This document shows, one piece after another, positions 8,769-17,750 of a DNA stretch of 56,149 nt; position 1 is the first letter of the stretch, and every line of letters begins with the position of its first letter. Where the stretch lies: positions 1 to 56,149 of the forward strand of contig CALVDF010000018.1 in assembly GCA_944326245.1 (NCBI GenBank), written 5' to 3'. Source of the DNA: an uncultured Bacteroidales bacterium. Lineage in GTDB: Bacteria > Bacteroidota > Bacteroidia > Bacteroidales > UBA932. The position numbers and the translations under genes were made by a program. The notes beneath the pieces are model-generated. The model did not search any database, was not told the DNA's origin, and saw nothing but the letters and a program-made list of their open reading frames with translations.

Positions 8769-9641
8769 ATGAAAATGAAACAGATAAGATTAATCATAGC
8801 TGCAACCGCCCTGCTGGGTCTTCTCGCCTCCTGCGAGAAGGATTTCACGGTGGAGACGGGAACCACTCCCGTAGAGTTCGTATACAGCTCGATTGACACT
8901 ACACTCAATAACTCTTACATCTACATTCCTGTAAGGATGACTGAAAACGCGTCAGTGTCATCACTCGCAAAGTTTGAATACATTGGCGGTACACTCGTCA
9001 AAAAGGAAGACAACTCTCAGGCAGAACTTGTAGACGGAACCGACATCATCTTCACCTCCAAGGAACTCTACGTAGGTGCTTACGATGAAGCTACCGACAG
9101 CGTTGCCGGTTATCCTTCCAACAACATTGAGGCTCGAGTTCCCAACTACCTCAACTACCAGAGCATCACCTTCAAACTCCAGCTCACAGGAGAGTATCTG
9201 GGACAGGTAACAGAAATGACCTACACCGCAACTGCTCCTACCGAACTGGATATGACAGGTAAATGGACCATCGGCTCCGCCGAATTCGAGATTTCAGAAG
9301 ATGCCAACGGCAATTTCCTGGTTAAAGATCCTTTCTTCGGTGACACATGGGCCGCTACCCGCGCTGGCAACACCTTGACATTCACCTCTACATCAGGAAA
9401 CACCTTTAATGTAGGTGATCCTCACGGTGAGGTAACGGCAACATTCTGCGCTTACCACATAGACGAGAGTGACGGTAAGGTATACCTGTGGCCTAATGAA
9501 CCATGCATCTGGGATTTCGCCAACAATTCAGTTACTGTTACCAACGGTGTCTTCATCGGCTTCGAAAGCCCTGCTGACGGAGGCTGGTACAACTTCACCG
9601 GCTCCGTGATCGACGCCGGCACAGTAGGCTCGAAGAGCTAA
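8769..9641 (+). CDS. SusE/F-position surface lipoprotein of unknown ligand
   Basis: The 290-residue product has a lipoprotein signal (lipobox LASC, Cys 21; mature start CEKDFTVE). Residues 30-160 look like a beta-sandwich (FVYSSIDTTLNNSYIYIPV and on). The second half (about 163-290, from LDMTGKWTIGSAEFEI) looks like a small lipocalin-like beta-barrel or beta-sandwich. I recognise no catalytic motif. Its place as third gene of a SusCD operon, 15 bp after susD, matches accessory surface lipoproteins such as SusE and SusF that add binding capacity. ATG codons at 8769 and 8775 are both possible starts. The role comes from position; sequence alone gives no firm family. Confidence 0.75.
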   Translation: MKMKQIRLIIAATALLGLLASCEKDFTVETGTTPVEFVYSSIDTTLNNSYIYIPVRMTENASVSSLAKFEYIGGTLVKKEDNSQAELVDGTDIIFTSKELYVGAYDEATDSVAGYPSNNIEARVPNYLNYQSITFKLQLTGEYLGQVTEMTYTATAPTELDMTGKWTIGSAEFEISEDANGNFLVKDPFFGDTWAATRAGNTLTFTSTSGNTFNVGDPHGEVTATFCAYHIDESDGKVYLWPNEPCIWDFANNSVTVTNGVFIGFESPADGGWYNFTGSVIDAGTVGSKS

Positions 9642-9670
9642 CAATACCGGCTGAGATGTAATTCTCTATA

Positions 9671-9701
9671 GAGGCTGATCAGCAATGGTCAGCCTCTTTT
9701 T
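9671..9701 (+). terminator. Rho-independent terminator after the SusCD operon
   Basis: The stem pairs gaggctga (9671-9678) with tcagcctc (9689-9696), extendable by a G-U and a C-G pair, and is followed by five T residues (9697-9701). It separates the SusCD unit from the following secreted-protein gene. Confidence 0.85.
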
Positions 9702-9729
9702 GATTAAACGCAAAAAAGATAGTACAGAT

Positions 9730-10422
9730 ATGAAAAAAACAGTAATCCTCCTGACAGCCCTTCTCACAGCGACAGCTCTGAATGCACAGACCACAGAGGG
9801 GACCGTAACAGTACGCGCGCGCCAGGACCTTGTGAAAATTCTGCCCGAAAACATCGTGTATCTCCTGCCCGAATTCAGCGAAGGGACAGTGGACTTCACT
9901 GACGGCACATCCAATCCTGGCACCGTGAACATATGCAATCTCGACAACTCCGTGCGCTTCATACACAGTTCCGGAGATACGCTTTTGCTTGCCAACAACA
10001 ACAAGGTCAGCAGAGTTATAGTCAACGGCACCGTATACACAAAAACTGAGGGAATCTTCCTCAAACAGGCTGCGGTGTACGGCTCTCTGTCCATCTGTGA
10101 ACGCCGACAGCTCTCCATAGACGAAACACAGCCGGACGCCGGCTATTCCGGAATCCCGGCCACATCCATGGCCAAGAGCTCAAAGATGTCACAGGTAGAC
10201 TACGACAGAATGGAAACCGGCCAGAGAGACCTGAAATACAGACTTAAAACAGACGTGGTTCTCACTGACGGAAAGGAGATCTATCAGTCCAGAATGAGTA
10301 CTTTCAACAAGCTGTTCCCCGAAGCAAAAAAGCAGATAAAAACCTTCGTAAAGGAAAACAAAACGGATTTCCAGAACCTTGAATCAGCAACTGCACTCTT
10401 CATGTACTGCGCCGGACTTTAG
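9730..10422 (+). CDS. Unrecognised secreted protein
   Basis: A 230-residue protein starting at the ATG at 9730, which gives a signal peptide ending ALNAQ. Upstream in-frame Met codons overlap the preceding terminator and add a charged stretch, so they are unlikely. I recognise no family. The mature region begins TTEGTVTVRARQDLVKILPE and is mixed alpha/beta, with two segments rich in acidic and hydroxylated residues. It has Cys residues but no obvious motif. It sits alone between two terminators, so it is probably transcribed by itself and is not part of the SusCD unit. Likely periplasmic or exported. Confidence 0.7.
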   Translation: MKKTVILLTALLTATALNAQTTEGTVTVRARQDLVKILPENIVYLLPEFSEGTVDFTDGTSNPGTVNICNLDNSVRFIHSSGDTLLLANNNKVSRVIVNGTVYTKTEGIFLKQAAVYGSLSICERRQLSIDETQPDAGYSGIPATSMAKSSKMSQVDYDRMETGQRDLKYRLKTDVVLTDGKEIYQSRMSTFNKLFPEAKKQIKTFVKENKTDFQNLESATALFMYCAGL

Positions 10423-10447
10423 TCAGCGGCAATACACCGGATAAAGA

Positions 10448-10486
10448 AACAGGCGGACCCGGCAATGAGCGGTTCCGCCTGTTTTT
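10448..10486 (+). terminator. Rho-independent terminator between convergent genes
   Basis: A 10-bp stem pairs aacaggcgga (10448-10457) with tccgcctgtt (10474-10483), and the plus-strand T run reaches 10486. It ends the secreted-protein gene and may also stop transcripts leaving the pyrophosphatase gene from the other side. Confidence 0.85.
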
Positions 10487-10503
10487 ATACGTACGTGTCA
10501 CTG

Positions 10504-12720
10504 TTAAAGCACGCTGAAAGCTACATTGAGACCTGCCGTAACGATTGACACCATGCTCATAAGCTTGATGAGTATGTTGAGCGAAGGTCCAGAAGTATCT
10601 TTGAACGGATCTCCGACTGTATCTCCTACGACAGTAGCCTTATGCGCCTCCGAGCCTTTGCCTCCCAGATTGCCCTCCTCCACATATTTCTTTGCGTTGT
10701 CCCAGGCTCCGCCGGAATTGGCCATAAAGATAGCCAGGACGAAACCGGAGCCGAGTGAGCCGACAAGCAGGCCGACTGTACCGGCCACTCCGAAAAAGAG
10801 TCCGACCAACAGAGGAACGATTATAGCCAGCAGAGAAGGGAAGAGCATCTCCTGCTGTGCTCCTCTGGTGGAGATGGCAACGCAGCGGGCATAGTCGGGA
10901 GTCGCTTCCCCAGTAAGGATACCCTTGATCTCGCGGAACTGACGGCGTACCTCCTCCACCATCTTCTGTGCTGCACGTCCCACGGCATTCATGGTCAGAC
11001 CACAGAATAGGAAGGACATCATGGCACCTATGAAGATTCCGGCCAGCACGGTCGGATTCATGAGGTTTATATGATAATACTCCATAAAGTCAGGTATAGT
11101 TGCATGTGCGACCTCCACTGTCCGTCCTCCGTCCAGCTCCAGCACGGTATCCCCTATCCTCTGAAGACCTATCTTGATCTCTTCCAGATACGAAGCAAGG
11201 AGCGCAAGAGCAGTGAGTGCAGCAGAACCTATTGCGAAACCTTTACCTGTGGCTGCGGTAGTGTTGCCGAGTGCATCCAGGATATCAGTCCGCTGACGAA
11301 CTTCGGGCTCTAGCTCGCTCATCTGTGCATTTCCGCCCGCATTGTCGGCAATCGGGCCGTAAGCATCCGTAGCCAGCGTGATGCCGAGGGTTGAAAGCAT
11401 GCCCACTGCAGCAATACCGATTCCGTACAGGCCAAGGCTGAGATTCTGGGCCGTAAGCATGTTTGTGACATCAAAACCTATGGCGCAGAGATATGCGAGG
11501 ATTATGGCGACGACAATGGTTATAACAGGTATTGCAGTAGATATCATGCCGAGTCCGACTCCTGATATGATTACTGTGGCAGGACCTGTATTGGAACTCT
11601 CCGCGAGCTTTCTGGTCGGCCTGTAGGAATGGGATGTAAAATACTCCGTAGACTGCCCGATGATGATGCCGGCAATCAGGCCCACCAGCACGGAGCAGGA
11701 TATCCATGCCCAGTTGGGTATGCCCAGGACATACATTATCCCGAAAGTGGCAAGAGCAATGAGGGCCGAAGACACGTTAGTCCCTACACTCAGGGAACTG
11801 AGAAGCTGCTTCATTCCTGCTCCCTCCTTGGTCTTTACAAGATATATGCCTATTACCGAAAGTATTATGCCCACAGCCGCAATAAGCATAGGGGCAAACA
11901 CGGCTCTCAACTGCATGGAGGTGTCACCGAACGAGCAGAATGCAGAAGCTCCGAGCGCCGCCGTGGCCAGAATGGAACCGCAGTACGACTCGTACAGGTC
12001 AGCCCCCATACCTGCAACATCACCGACATTGTCTCCTACGTTGTCTGCGATGGTTGCGGGGTTTCTGGGATCATCCTCAGGTATACCTGCCTCGACCTTG
12101 CCTACCAGATCTGCACCGACATCTGCGGCTTTGGTATAGATCCCGCCCCCCACTCGCGCGAACAGGGCCTGGGTGGAAGCACCCATACCGAAAGTAAGCA
12201 TCGTCGTGGTAATTACCACAAGCTTCTGAGGGCCGTCAGCAGAAACAAAATGGTCGAGAATCAGATACCACACCGATATATCCAACAGACCGAGCCCCAC
12301 AACGGTCAGACCCATGACCGCTCCGGAACGGAAGGCCAGCTTAAGCCCGGCATTGAGCGAACGGCGTGCGGCATTGGCTGTCCTGCCGGAAGCATAAGTT
12401 GCTGTCTTCATGCCGATGAAACCTGCCAAGCCGGAAAAGAATCCTCCCGTAAGGAATGCAAAGGGGACCCAATGGTTCTGCACATCGAAGCCATAGGCCA
12501 GAATGGCGAAGAATACGGCAAGGACAATAAAAACAATTGTCACTACCTTGTACTGCTGCTTGAGATATGCCATAGCACCCTTGCGCACATAGGCAGCTAT
12601 CTCCTTCATCGTGGGAGTACCTTCATCTTCCCTCAGCATACGCCTGTAGAAGAAAAAGGCGAAACTCAATGCTATAAGAGAAGAGACGGGCACGAGCCAG
12701 AATAATAAATCTAAAGACAT
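10504..12720 (-). CDS. hppA: Membrane-bound ion-pumping pyrophosphatase, K+-dependent type
   Basis: An integral membrane enzyme of 738 residues with about 16 transmembrane segments. It hydrolyses pyrophosphate from biosynthesis and uses the energy to export Na+ and/or H+. The substrate-site motifs DVGADLVGKVE (200-210) and DNVGDNVGD (227-234) are intact. At 485-494 it reads GNTTAATGKG, with Ala where K+-independent H+-pumping enzymes carry Lys (GNTTKA), so it belongs to the K+-dependent class, whose Bacteroides members pump Na+ or Na+ and H+. It is last in the run of gamma-carbonic anhydrase, TlpA-like protein and murI, 25 bp after murI. Pump type is known; Na+ specificity is an inference. 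Confidence 0.95.
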   Translation of the reverse strand: MSLDLLFWLVPVSSLIALSFAFFFYRRMLREDEGTPTMKEIAAYVRKGAMAYLKQQYKVVTIVFIVLAVFFAILAYGFDVQNHWVPFAFLTGGFFSGLAGFIGMKTATYASGRTANAARRSLNAGLKLAFRSGAVMGLTVVGLGLLDISVWYLILDHFVSADGPQKLVVITTTMLTFGMGASTQALFARVGGGIYTKAADVGADLVGKVEAGIPEDDPRNPATIADNVGDNVGDVAGMGADLYESYCGSILATAALGASAFCSFGDTSMQLRAVFAPMLIAAVGIILSVIGIYLVKTKEGAGMKQLLSSLSVGTNVSSALIALATFGIMYVLGIPNWAWISCSVLVGLIAGIIIGQSTEYFTSHSYRPTRKLAESSNTGPATVIISGVGLGMISTAIPVITIVVAIILAYLCAIGFDVTNMLTAQNLSLGLYGIGIAAVGMLSTLGITLATDAYGPIADNAGGNAQMSELEPEVRQRTDILDALGNTTAATGKGFAIGSAALTALALLASYLEEIKIGLQRIGDTVLELDGGRTVEVAHATIPDFMEYYHINLMNPTVLAGIFIGAMMSFLFCGLTMNAVGRAAQKMVEEVRRQFREIKGILTGEATPDYARCVAISTRGAQQEMLFPSLLAIIVPLLVGLFFGVAGTVGLLVGSLGSGFVLAIFMANSGGAWDNAKKYVEEGNLGGKGSEAHKATVVGDTVGDPFKDTSGPSLNILIKLMSMVSIVTAGLNVAFSVL

Positions 12721-12745
12721 GGTTAGTTTGGTTTTAAGGTTAATG

Positions 12746-13543
12746 TCAAATGGTTACGTGTTTAAACATGTCAGGGGCAAGGGAGGGATCGATGGCCATG
12801 GCTGTCCGCTGAAGCACTGCGGTATCACCGGTAGAGCAGAATTCCCTCTGCGGAGAGACGGGAGTACAGCCCTGTCCGGCAGAAGACCGTCCTGAACCGG
12901 ACTGCAAAGACATAAGCACCCTGCGAGTCTGCATCGCAACAGCCGGCGCGGGGTTGATAATGCGTACGGACGGTCCCGCAACCCGCGCAATCTCATCCTG
13001 TAGAAAAGGGAAATGAGTACATCCAAGCACTATCACATCTGCCCCTGCATCGACCATCTCGTCCACATATTTCCTGATCAGATCAGTAGGGACCTCTCCC
13101 CTTTCAACGGCTTCAACCAATCCCCAACCTACTTTTTCCACGATATGTACCCCTGTGGCATACTTCATCACCGTGTCACGATAGAGACTGCCCCTGAACG
13201 TATTGGCAGTTGCCAGCACCCCTACCACACCGGTCTTCGAGGCAAGCGCTGCCGGCTTTATGGCAGGCTCCATACCTACAAACGGAATCTGAAAATGTGA
13301 ACGAAGGTAAGAAATAGCGGCGGCCGTAGCCGTATTGCAGGCCACAACCACCGCTTCAGCACCTTTCCCGATCAGAAATCTGACAACAGCACATGCCCGT
13401 TCCCTAATATAGCCGGTCGATTTGTCCCCATAAGGACAATGCGCAGAATCGGCCACATAAACATAATCCTGCTCCGGCATCAGGGCCCTCAGCTCCTTCC
13501 AGACAGAAAGCCCGCCGATTCCCGAGTCATACACTCCTGTCAT
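12746..13543 (-). CDS. murI: Glutamate racemase
   Basis: A cytoplasmic enzyme of 265 residues that converts L- to D-glutamate for peptidoglycan stem peptides. The general acid/base cysteines are visible: Cys69 in VVACNTATA and Cys175 in VLGCTHFPF. The N-terminal YDSGIGGL carries the conserved Asp6, and ADSAHCPYGDK matches the family's second substrate loop. The length is normal for MurI. The gene lies 18 bp after the TlpA-like gene and 25 bp before hppA, in the same direction. About 45 C-terminal residues, rich in Ser and Gly (SLQSGSGRSSAGQG), are not part of the usual core and vary in this family. Confidence 0.95.
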   Translation of the reverse strand: MTGVYDSGIGGLSVWKELRALMPEQDYVYVADSAHCPYGDKSTGYIRERACAVVRFLIGKGAEAVVVACNTATAAAISYLRSHFQIPFVGMEPAIKPAALASKTGVVGVLATANTFRGSLYRDTVMKYATGVHIVEKVGWGLVEAVERGEVPTDLIRKYVDEMVDAGADVIVLGCTHFPFLQDEIARVAGPSVRIINPAPAVAMQTRRVLMSLQSGSGRSSAGQGCTPVSPQREFCSTGDTAVLQRTAMAIDPSLAPDMFKHVTI

Positions 13544-13561
13544 GATCGCTCCCGGAACGGA

Positions 13562-14683
13562 TTATTTTTTGAGATACTCGTCGAGCAGAGCTTCTATATC
13601 GTCCTCCGCGACTTTGCGTCCTATGATATTCCCCTCAGAGTCGACAAACACGTTCTGGGGAATATACTTGACATTATAGAGCTGCCCTACTTCACTCTGC
13701 CAGAATTTGAGGTCAGAGACCTGAGTCCATGTCAGCTTGTCTTCCTTTATTCCCTCTACCCACGCATTGTGGTCACGGTCAAGCGAAACTCCTATGATTT
13801 CAAACCCAAGTTTATGGTATTTTTTGTAAATCTTCACCAGGGTCGGATTGAAAGCACGGCAAGGACCGCACCAGCTGGCCCAGAAATCCACCATGGTAAC
13901 CTTACCCTTAGGGTAAATGTCCGAGAAGGTTACAGGATTGCCCTTGGGGTCATTGAGGGTGAAGTCCGGTGCCTTTGCCCCTACAGCAAGAGACTGCTCC
14001 TTTACCCTGAACTCATCGACCATATTGAGGAATTTGTTGCCTTCAAATGCAGGAATGGCTCTGTAGGTCTCGACGAGGCTGTTCAGACTGTCAAGATCCA
14101 TGTAGTAATACTCTCTGCCCTGAATGATGAAGTAAAGGGCGAAATCAGATACAGGAGCCTCAGCGATCAGGTCTGCCTTGACCTGCTCGACAGCATCCTG
14201 ATACCTGTTGTACGCTGCAAGGGCTGAATCACGTTCTGCCTCAGTCACTGAAGGGTTGCGGTACGTTCTGACAAGCTCTGCCGCACCATATTCCTCTTCC
14301 AATTCCTTGGCAGCATCGTTGTAGCGGTTGATCATGGTCTGCGTAGGACCTCCGGTAACAGTTGCCTGTGAAAGGAGCGTATCCACACCTGTAATCACTA
14401 CCTCCGCGTTCTCAAGGAAGAATGGTACGAATCCTGGAACACCTTCAATCATGAAGAAATAAGGTTCGGGTGTTTCTACAGAACCCTTGAACCGGAACTT
14501 GCCGTTGACAATCTGCGCTGTATCACGAAGCGGATTCTCCCTGTCACGGTTTACAATATAGACAGTACCGTTGACCAGTTGCTCACTGTTTCCGGTAATG
14601 GTACCTTTCACGGTGTACTGTTCACCGTTGTTGCATGCAGCTGCCATAACGGCGGCTGCCAAAAAGAAAAGTAATTTTTTCAT
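13562..14683 (-). CDS. TlpA-like thioredoxin-family lipoprotein with DUF4369-type N-terminal domain
   Basis: A 373-residue lipoprotein with lipobox AAAC (Cys 17). Residues about 22-125 form a small beta-rich domain of the DUF4369 type that often precedes Bacteroidota thioredoxins. The C-terminal redoxin domain (about 232-373) holds the active site WASWCGPCR with Cys272 and Cys275, and a cis-Pro stretch, YIPQNVFVD. Such proteins reduce or exchange disulfides in the periplasm. The natural partner is not evident from the neighbours (gamma-carbonic anhydrase upstream, murI downstream). Family confident, substrate unknown. Confidence 0.92.
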   Translation of the reverse strand: MKKLLFFLAAAVMAAACNNGEQYTVKGTITGNSEQLVNGTVYIVNRDRENPLRDTAQIVNGKFRFKGSVETPEPYFFMIEGVPGFVPFFLENAEVVITGVDTLLSQATVTGGPTQTMINRYNDAAKELEEEYGAAELVRTYRNPSVTEAERDSALAAYNRYQDAVEQVKADLIAEAPVSDFALYFIIQGREYYYMDLDSLNSLVETYRAIPAFEGNKFLNMVDEFRVKEQSLAVGAKAPDFTLNDPKGNPVTFSDIYPKGKVTMVDFWASWCGPCRAFNPTLVKIYKKYHKLGFEIIGVSLDRDHNAWVEGIKEDKLTWTQVSDLKFWQSEVGQLYNVKYIPQNVFVDSEGNIIGRKVAEDDIEALLDEYLKK

Positions 14684-14698
14684 AATTGTAAATATTGA

Positions 14699-15226
14699 TT
14701 ATTGATCGTTGTTTTCTCCTTCCATAAACCATTCCTTGTACATCATGTATCCCTGGGCATTTTTGTGGGCAGAAGCACGTACAGCCTCCGTTCCGTCCTT
14801 GACCTTCTTCGCCGGGACACCGGCATACACGCCAGGTTCCAGTTTGGAATTGCTCAGAACCACGGCTCCGGCTGCTATTATGCTGCCGTCCGCTACCTCC
14901 ACCCCATCCAGCAGGACTGCACCCATTCCCACCAGAACGTCGTTGCCCACTTTTGCGCCATGGATGACGGCATTGTGGCCTACCGATACATCATTTCCGA
15001 TCTCCACCACCGATTTTTTATATAATGTGTGCAGGACAGCACCGTCCTGAATGTTGACCCGGTTCCCGAGCCTTATGGGATTGACATCACCGCGGAGAAC
15101 CGCTCCATACCATATACTGCAGTCGTCACCGATCTCCACATCCCCTATTATCGCTGCATTCTCCGCTATGAAGCAGCCTTTTCCAATCTTCGGGACAATC
15201 CCGTTCAAAGGTCGAATAATTGCCAT
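14699..15226 (-). CDS. Gamma-class carbonic anhydrase-like hexapeptide-repeat protein
   Basis: A 175-residue left-handed beta-helix protein built of hexapeptide repeats. The three zinc-ligand histidines of gamma-carbonic anhydrases are present: His66 (AVLHT), His84 (VGHN) and His89 (VIHG). The Arg45-Asp47 pair in LRGDVNPIR and Gln60 in NIQDG are also conserved. The family hydrates CO2 reversibly, although many bacterial members have weak or untested activity. It is the first gene of a four-gene minus-strand run. A TATATTTG box (15252-15259) lies 25 bp upstream of the start. Confidence 0.9.
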   Translation of the reverse strand: MAIIRPLNGIVPKIGKGCFIAENAAIIGDVEIGDDCSIWYGAVLRGDVNPIRLGNRVNIQDGAVLHTLYKKSVVEIGNDVSVGHNAVIHGAKVGNDVLVGMGAVLLDGVEVADGSIIAAGAVVLSNSKLEPGVYAGVPAKKVKDGTEAVRASAHKNAQGYMMYKEWFMEGENNDQ

Positions 15227-15251
15227 TTCCTATAGATTTAAAAACAACTTA

Positions 15252-15259
15252 CAAATATA
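15252..15259 (-). promoter_or_regulatory. -7 box for the gamma-carbonic anhydrase operon
   Basis: TATATTTG on the minus strand fits TAnnTTTG and lies 25 nt before the start codon, just past the glutamate dehydrogenase terminator. I see no clear -33 element. Confidence 0.4.
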
Positions 15260-15261
15260 GC

Positions 15262-15297
15262 AAAAAAAAGGACCGTGTCCACAACCGGACACGGTCC
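15262..15297 (-). terminator. Rho-independent terminator of gdhA
   Basis: An 11-bp perfect stem (15270-15280 with 15287-15297) encloses a 6-nt loop and is followed on the minus strand by eight T residues (15262-15269). It insulates gdhA from the carbonic anhydrase operon. Confidence 0.93.
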
Positions 15298-15327
15298 CTT
15301 AACCTAAAGTTGTCAAATCCGACAATA

Positions 15328-16671
15328 CTAGATGATACCCTGCTCGAGCATAGCCTGGGCAACCTTCATGAAGCCGGCGATGTTGGCACCCTTGACGTAG
15401 TCAACATGACCGTCAGCCTGTGTACCGAATTTGACGCAAGCTTCGTGGATGCTCTGCATGATGTAGTGCAGTTTCTCGTCCACTTCCTTGGCAGACCAGC
15501 TGATATGGGTAGCGTTCTGGGTCATTTCAAGACCTGAAGTTGCTACACCGCCGGCGTTGACTGCCTTACCGGGAGCGAAGAGAATGCCGTTGCTCTGGAA
15601 CTCGTGGATAGCCTCAGGGGTGCAACCCATGTTGGATACCTCGCAGCAGCACCATGTTCCGTTCTTGATCAGCTCTTTGGCATCGTCACCGTTAAGCTCG
15701 TTCTGGAATGCGCAAGGGAGAGCAATGTCGCATTTAACGCTCCAGGACTTCTTGCCTGCGGTGAACTTTGTCAGCTGAGGGAACTTGTCGTTCATATCCT
15801 GAACTTTGTTCCTGTTGGATGCACGCATAACGAGCATGTAGTCGATCATCTCGTCGGTAATACCTGCAGGAATCTCGCAGACTCCGTCAGGACCTGAGAT
15901 GGCGATAACCTTTGCACCAAGCTCTTTAGCTTTCTTTGCAGCACCCCAAGCTACGTTACCGAAACCTGAGAGAGCGACTGTCTTGTCCTTGATGTCCTTG
16001 CCGGCGTGATGGAGAAGATGCTGTGTGAAGTACAGTGCACCGTATCCTGTAGCCTCAGGACGGAGAATGGAACCTCCCCATGTACCGCCCTTTCCGGTCA
16101 GCACACCTGTGTTGTACTCACGTGCCAGCTTCTTGTACATACCATAGAGGTAGCCGATCTCACGTCCGCCGACACCTACGTCACCTGCGGGAACATCGGT
16201 ATCAGGTCCGATGCATCTCCAGAGCTCATACATGAAGGCCTGGCAGAATCTCATGATCTCAGCGTCAGACTTGCCGACGGGATCGAAATCCGAACCACCC
16301 TTTGCACCGCCCATAGGCAGAGTTGTCAGAGCGTTCTTGAAAGTCTGCTCGAAACCGAGGAACTTCAGCATGGAAGGAGTAACTGCCTTGTGGAAGCGGA
16401 GACCTCCCTTGTAGGGGCCGATGGCTGAGTTGAACTGAACCCTGTAGCCGAGGTTGGTCTGAACCTCGCCCTTGTCATCTATCCAGGTAACCCTGAATGT
16501 GAAGATACGGTCAGGCTCTACGATTCTCTCTACGATCTTGGCCTTCTCGAACTCGGGATGCTGGTTGTAAACTTCTTCGATGGACTCGAGTACTTCGCGG
16601 ACTGCCTGCAGGTACTCTTTCTCGTTTCCATACTTGGCCTCAAGTTTGGCCATTATTTCTGAAACTTTCAT
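15328..16671 (-). CDS. gdhA: NADP-type glutamate dehydrogenase
   Basis: A 447-residue hexameric-type enzyme that assimilates ammonia by reductive amination of 2-oxoglutarate. The catalytic Lys124 lies in PMGGAKGGSDFDP. The substrate loop YKGGLRFH (87-94) and the dinucleotide motif ALSGFGNVAWGAA are intact. The length and the N-terminal helical segment match the bacterial NADP-dependent family (GDH type of E. coli and Bacteroides). Cofactor choice is taken from family similarity. The gene is monocistronic: a strong terminator follows and a 50-bp gap with no obvious promoter box separates it from korB. It shares 2-oxoglutarate with the KorAB enzyme encoded upstream. Confidence 0.95.
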   Translation of the reverse strand: MKVSEIMAKLEAKYGNEKEYLQAVREVLESIEEVYNQHPEFEKAKIVERIVEPDRIFTFRVTWIDDKGEVQTNLGYRVQFNSAIGPYKGGLRFHKAVTPSMLKFLGFEQTFKNALTTLPMGGAKGGSDFDPVGKSDAEIMRFCQAFMYELWRCIGPDTDVPAGDVGVGGREIGYLYGMYKKLAREYNTGVLTGKGGTWGGSILRPEATGYGALYFTQHLLHHAGKDIKDKTVALSGFGNVAWGAAKKAKELGAKVIAISGPDGVCEIPAGITDEMIDYMLVMRASNRNKVQDMNDKFPQLTKFTAGKKSWSVKCDIALPCAFQNELNGDDAKELIKNGTWCCCEVSNMGCTPEAIHEFQSNGILFAPGKAVNAGGVATSGLEMTQNATHISWSAKEVDEKLHYIMQSIHEACVKFGTQADGHVDYVKGANIAGFMKVAQAMLEQGII

Positions 16672-16721
16672 ATTTGTGTGTTTTTGTAAAGTTGTTGTTT
16701 ATAAGGTGTTTATATATTCTT

Positions 16722-17738
16722 TTACTTAACTTCCCATGTAGAACCGCTATGCAGCAGCTCGTCCATACAGTGTATTGTCGATTTGGCTTTCACTTCCTCC
16801 AGCTGATCCCGGACATTGTCGTCATATGTCTTGTCGGCCACGTCCCTGATCACTCCCAAAGCCACCGGATACTCCGGCCACTTCATGTCTATGAGCATGC
16901 TGTGCATACCCATATCGGCACTGTGGGCATCGTGAATGAGGATATCGTCTTCTGTGAAACCGCCTTCCCCGATGGTAACCACTTTCAGCTTCTTGTTCTC
17001 AAGGATCAGACCCTTGTTGCGGTCCTTTCCGAAAATCATGCGCTCACCATGCCTGAGGACTATTGTACGGTCAGCCTTTACCTCCTTGTCTGAAATCTCG
17101 CGGTGCGAACCGTCATTGTATATGACACAGTTCACAAGCATCTCGGTCACAGAGCATCCGTCATGCTTGGCGGAAGCCACGAATATCTCCTGATTCAGTT
17201 TCAACTCAGAATCGATGCTTCGTGCAAAGAATGTGCCGCGGGCACCCATCACCAGAGCTCCCGGATTAAAAGGATGCTCAACCGTTCCGTAGGGTGAAGT
17301 CTTGGTAATCTTGCCCAGCGGAGATGTCGGGGAATACTGCCCTTTTGTCAGTCCGTAAATACGGTTGTTGAACAGTACTATGTTGATGTCTATATTACGC
17401 CTTATCGCATGGATAAAGTGGTTGCCGCCTATTGCCAAAGCGTCACCGTCGCCTGTCGCCTGCCAGATTGACAGAGTGGGATTTGCCACTTTCATGCCGG
17501 TGGATATGGCTGTCGCACGTCCGTGGATACCATGGAAACCGTATGTGTTCATATAGTAGGGCAGTCTCGAAGAGCAGCCTATGCCGGATACGAAAACGAA
17601 ACGTTCCATAGAATAGCCGAGATCTTCGGCTACCTGGGGAAGGGCCCTCTGAAGGGATGCCAACACTGAGTGGTCTCCGCATCCCGGGCACCATCTTACT
17701 TCCTGATTGCTTTTGAAATCCTGTGCTGTATATTTCAT
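16722..17738 (-). CDS. korB: 2-oxoglutarate (2-oxoacid):ferredoxin oxidoreductase, beta subunit
   Basis: The 338-residue thiamine-diphosphate-binding subunit. It has the N-terminal WCPGCGDHSVL with Cys ligand-type residues, then TPP/Mg2+ motif residues GDGDALAIGGNHF and NNRIYGLTKGQ. Together with KorA it converts 2-oxoglutarate, CoA and oxidised ferredoxin into succinyl-CoA and CO2, or runs in reverse for carboxylation in anaerobes. It follows korA by 12 bp. The specific substrate cannot be fixed by sequence alone; 2-oxoglutarate is the usual one for this two-subunit architecture in Bacteroidales. No separate ferredoxin-like delta subunit is encoded here. Confidence 0.9.
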   Translation of the reverse strand: MKYTAQDFKSNQEVRWCPGCGDHSVLASLQRALPQVAEDLGYSMERFVFVSGIGCSSRLPYYMNTYGFHGIHGRATAISTGMKVANPTLSIWQATGDGDALAIGGNHFIHAIRRNIDINIVLFNNRIYGLTKGQYSPTSPLGKITKTSPYGTVEHPFNPGALVMGARGTFFARSIDSELKLNQEIFVASAKHDGCSVTEMLVNCVIYNDGSHREISDKEVKADRTIVLRHGERMIFGKDRNKGLILENKKLKVVTIGEGGFTEDDILIHDAHSADMGMHSMLIDMKWPEYPVALGVIRDVADKTYDDNVRDQLEEVKAKSTIHCMDELLHSGSTWEVK

Positions 17739-17750
17739 GATGTCGTCCTC

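Noticed and set aside
11629..12705. A 358-codon open frame on the plus strand antisense to hppA
   Set aside because: It lies entirely within the pyrophosphatase gene, is rich in His, Cys, Ser, Arg and Gly without domain pattern, and has no ribosome site. It follows from the codon use of the real gene.
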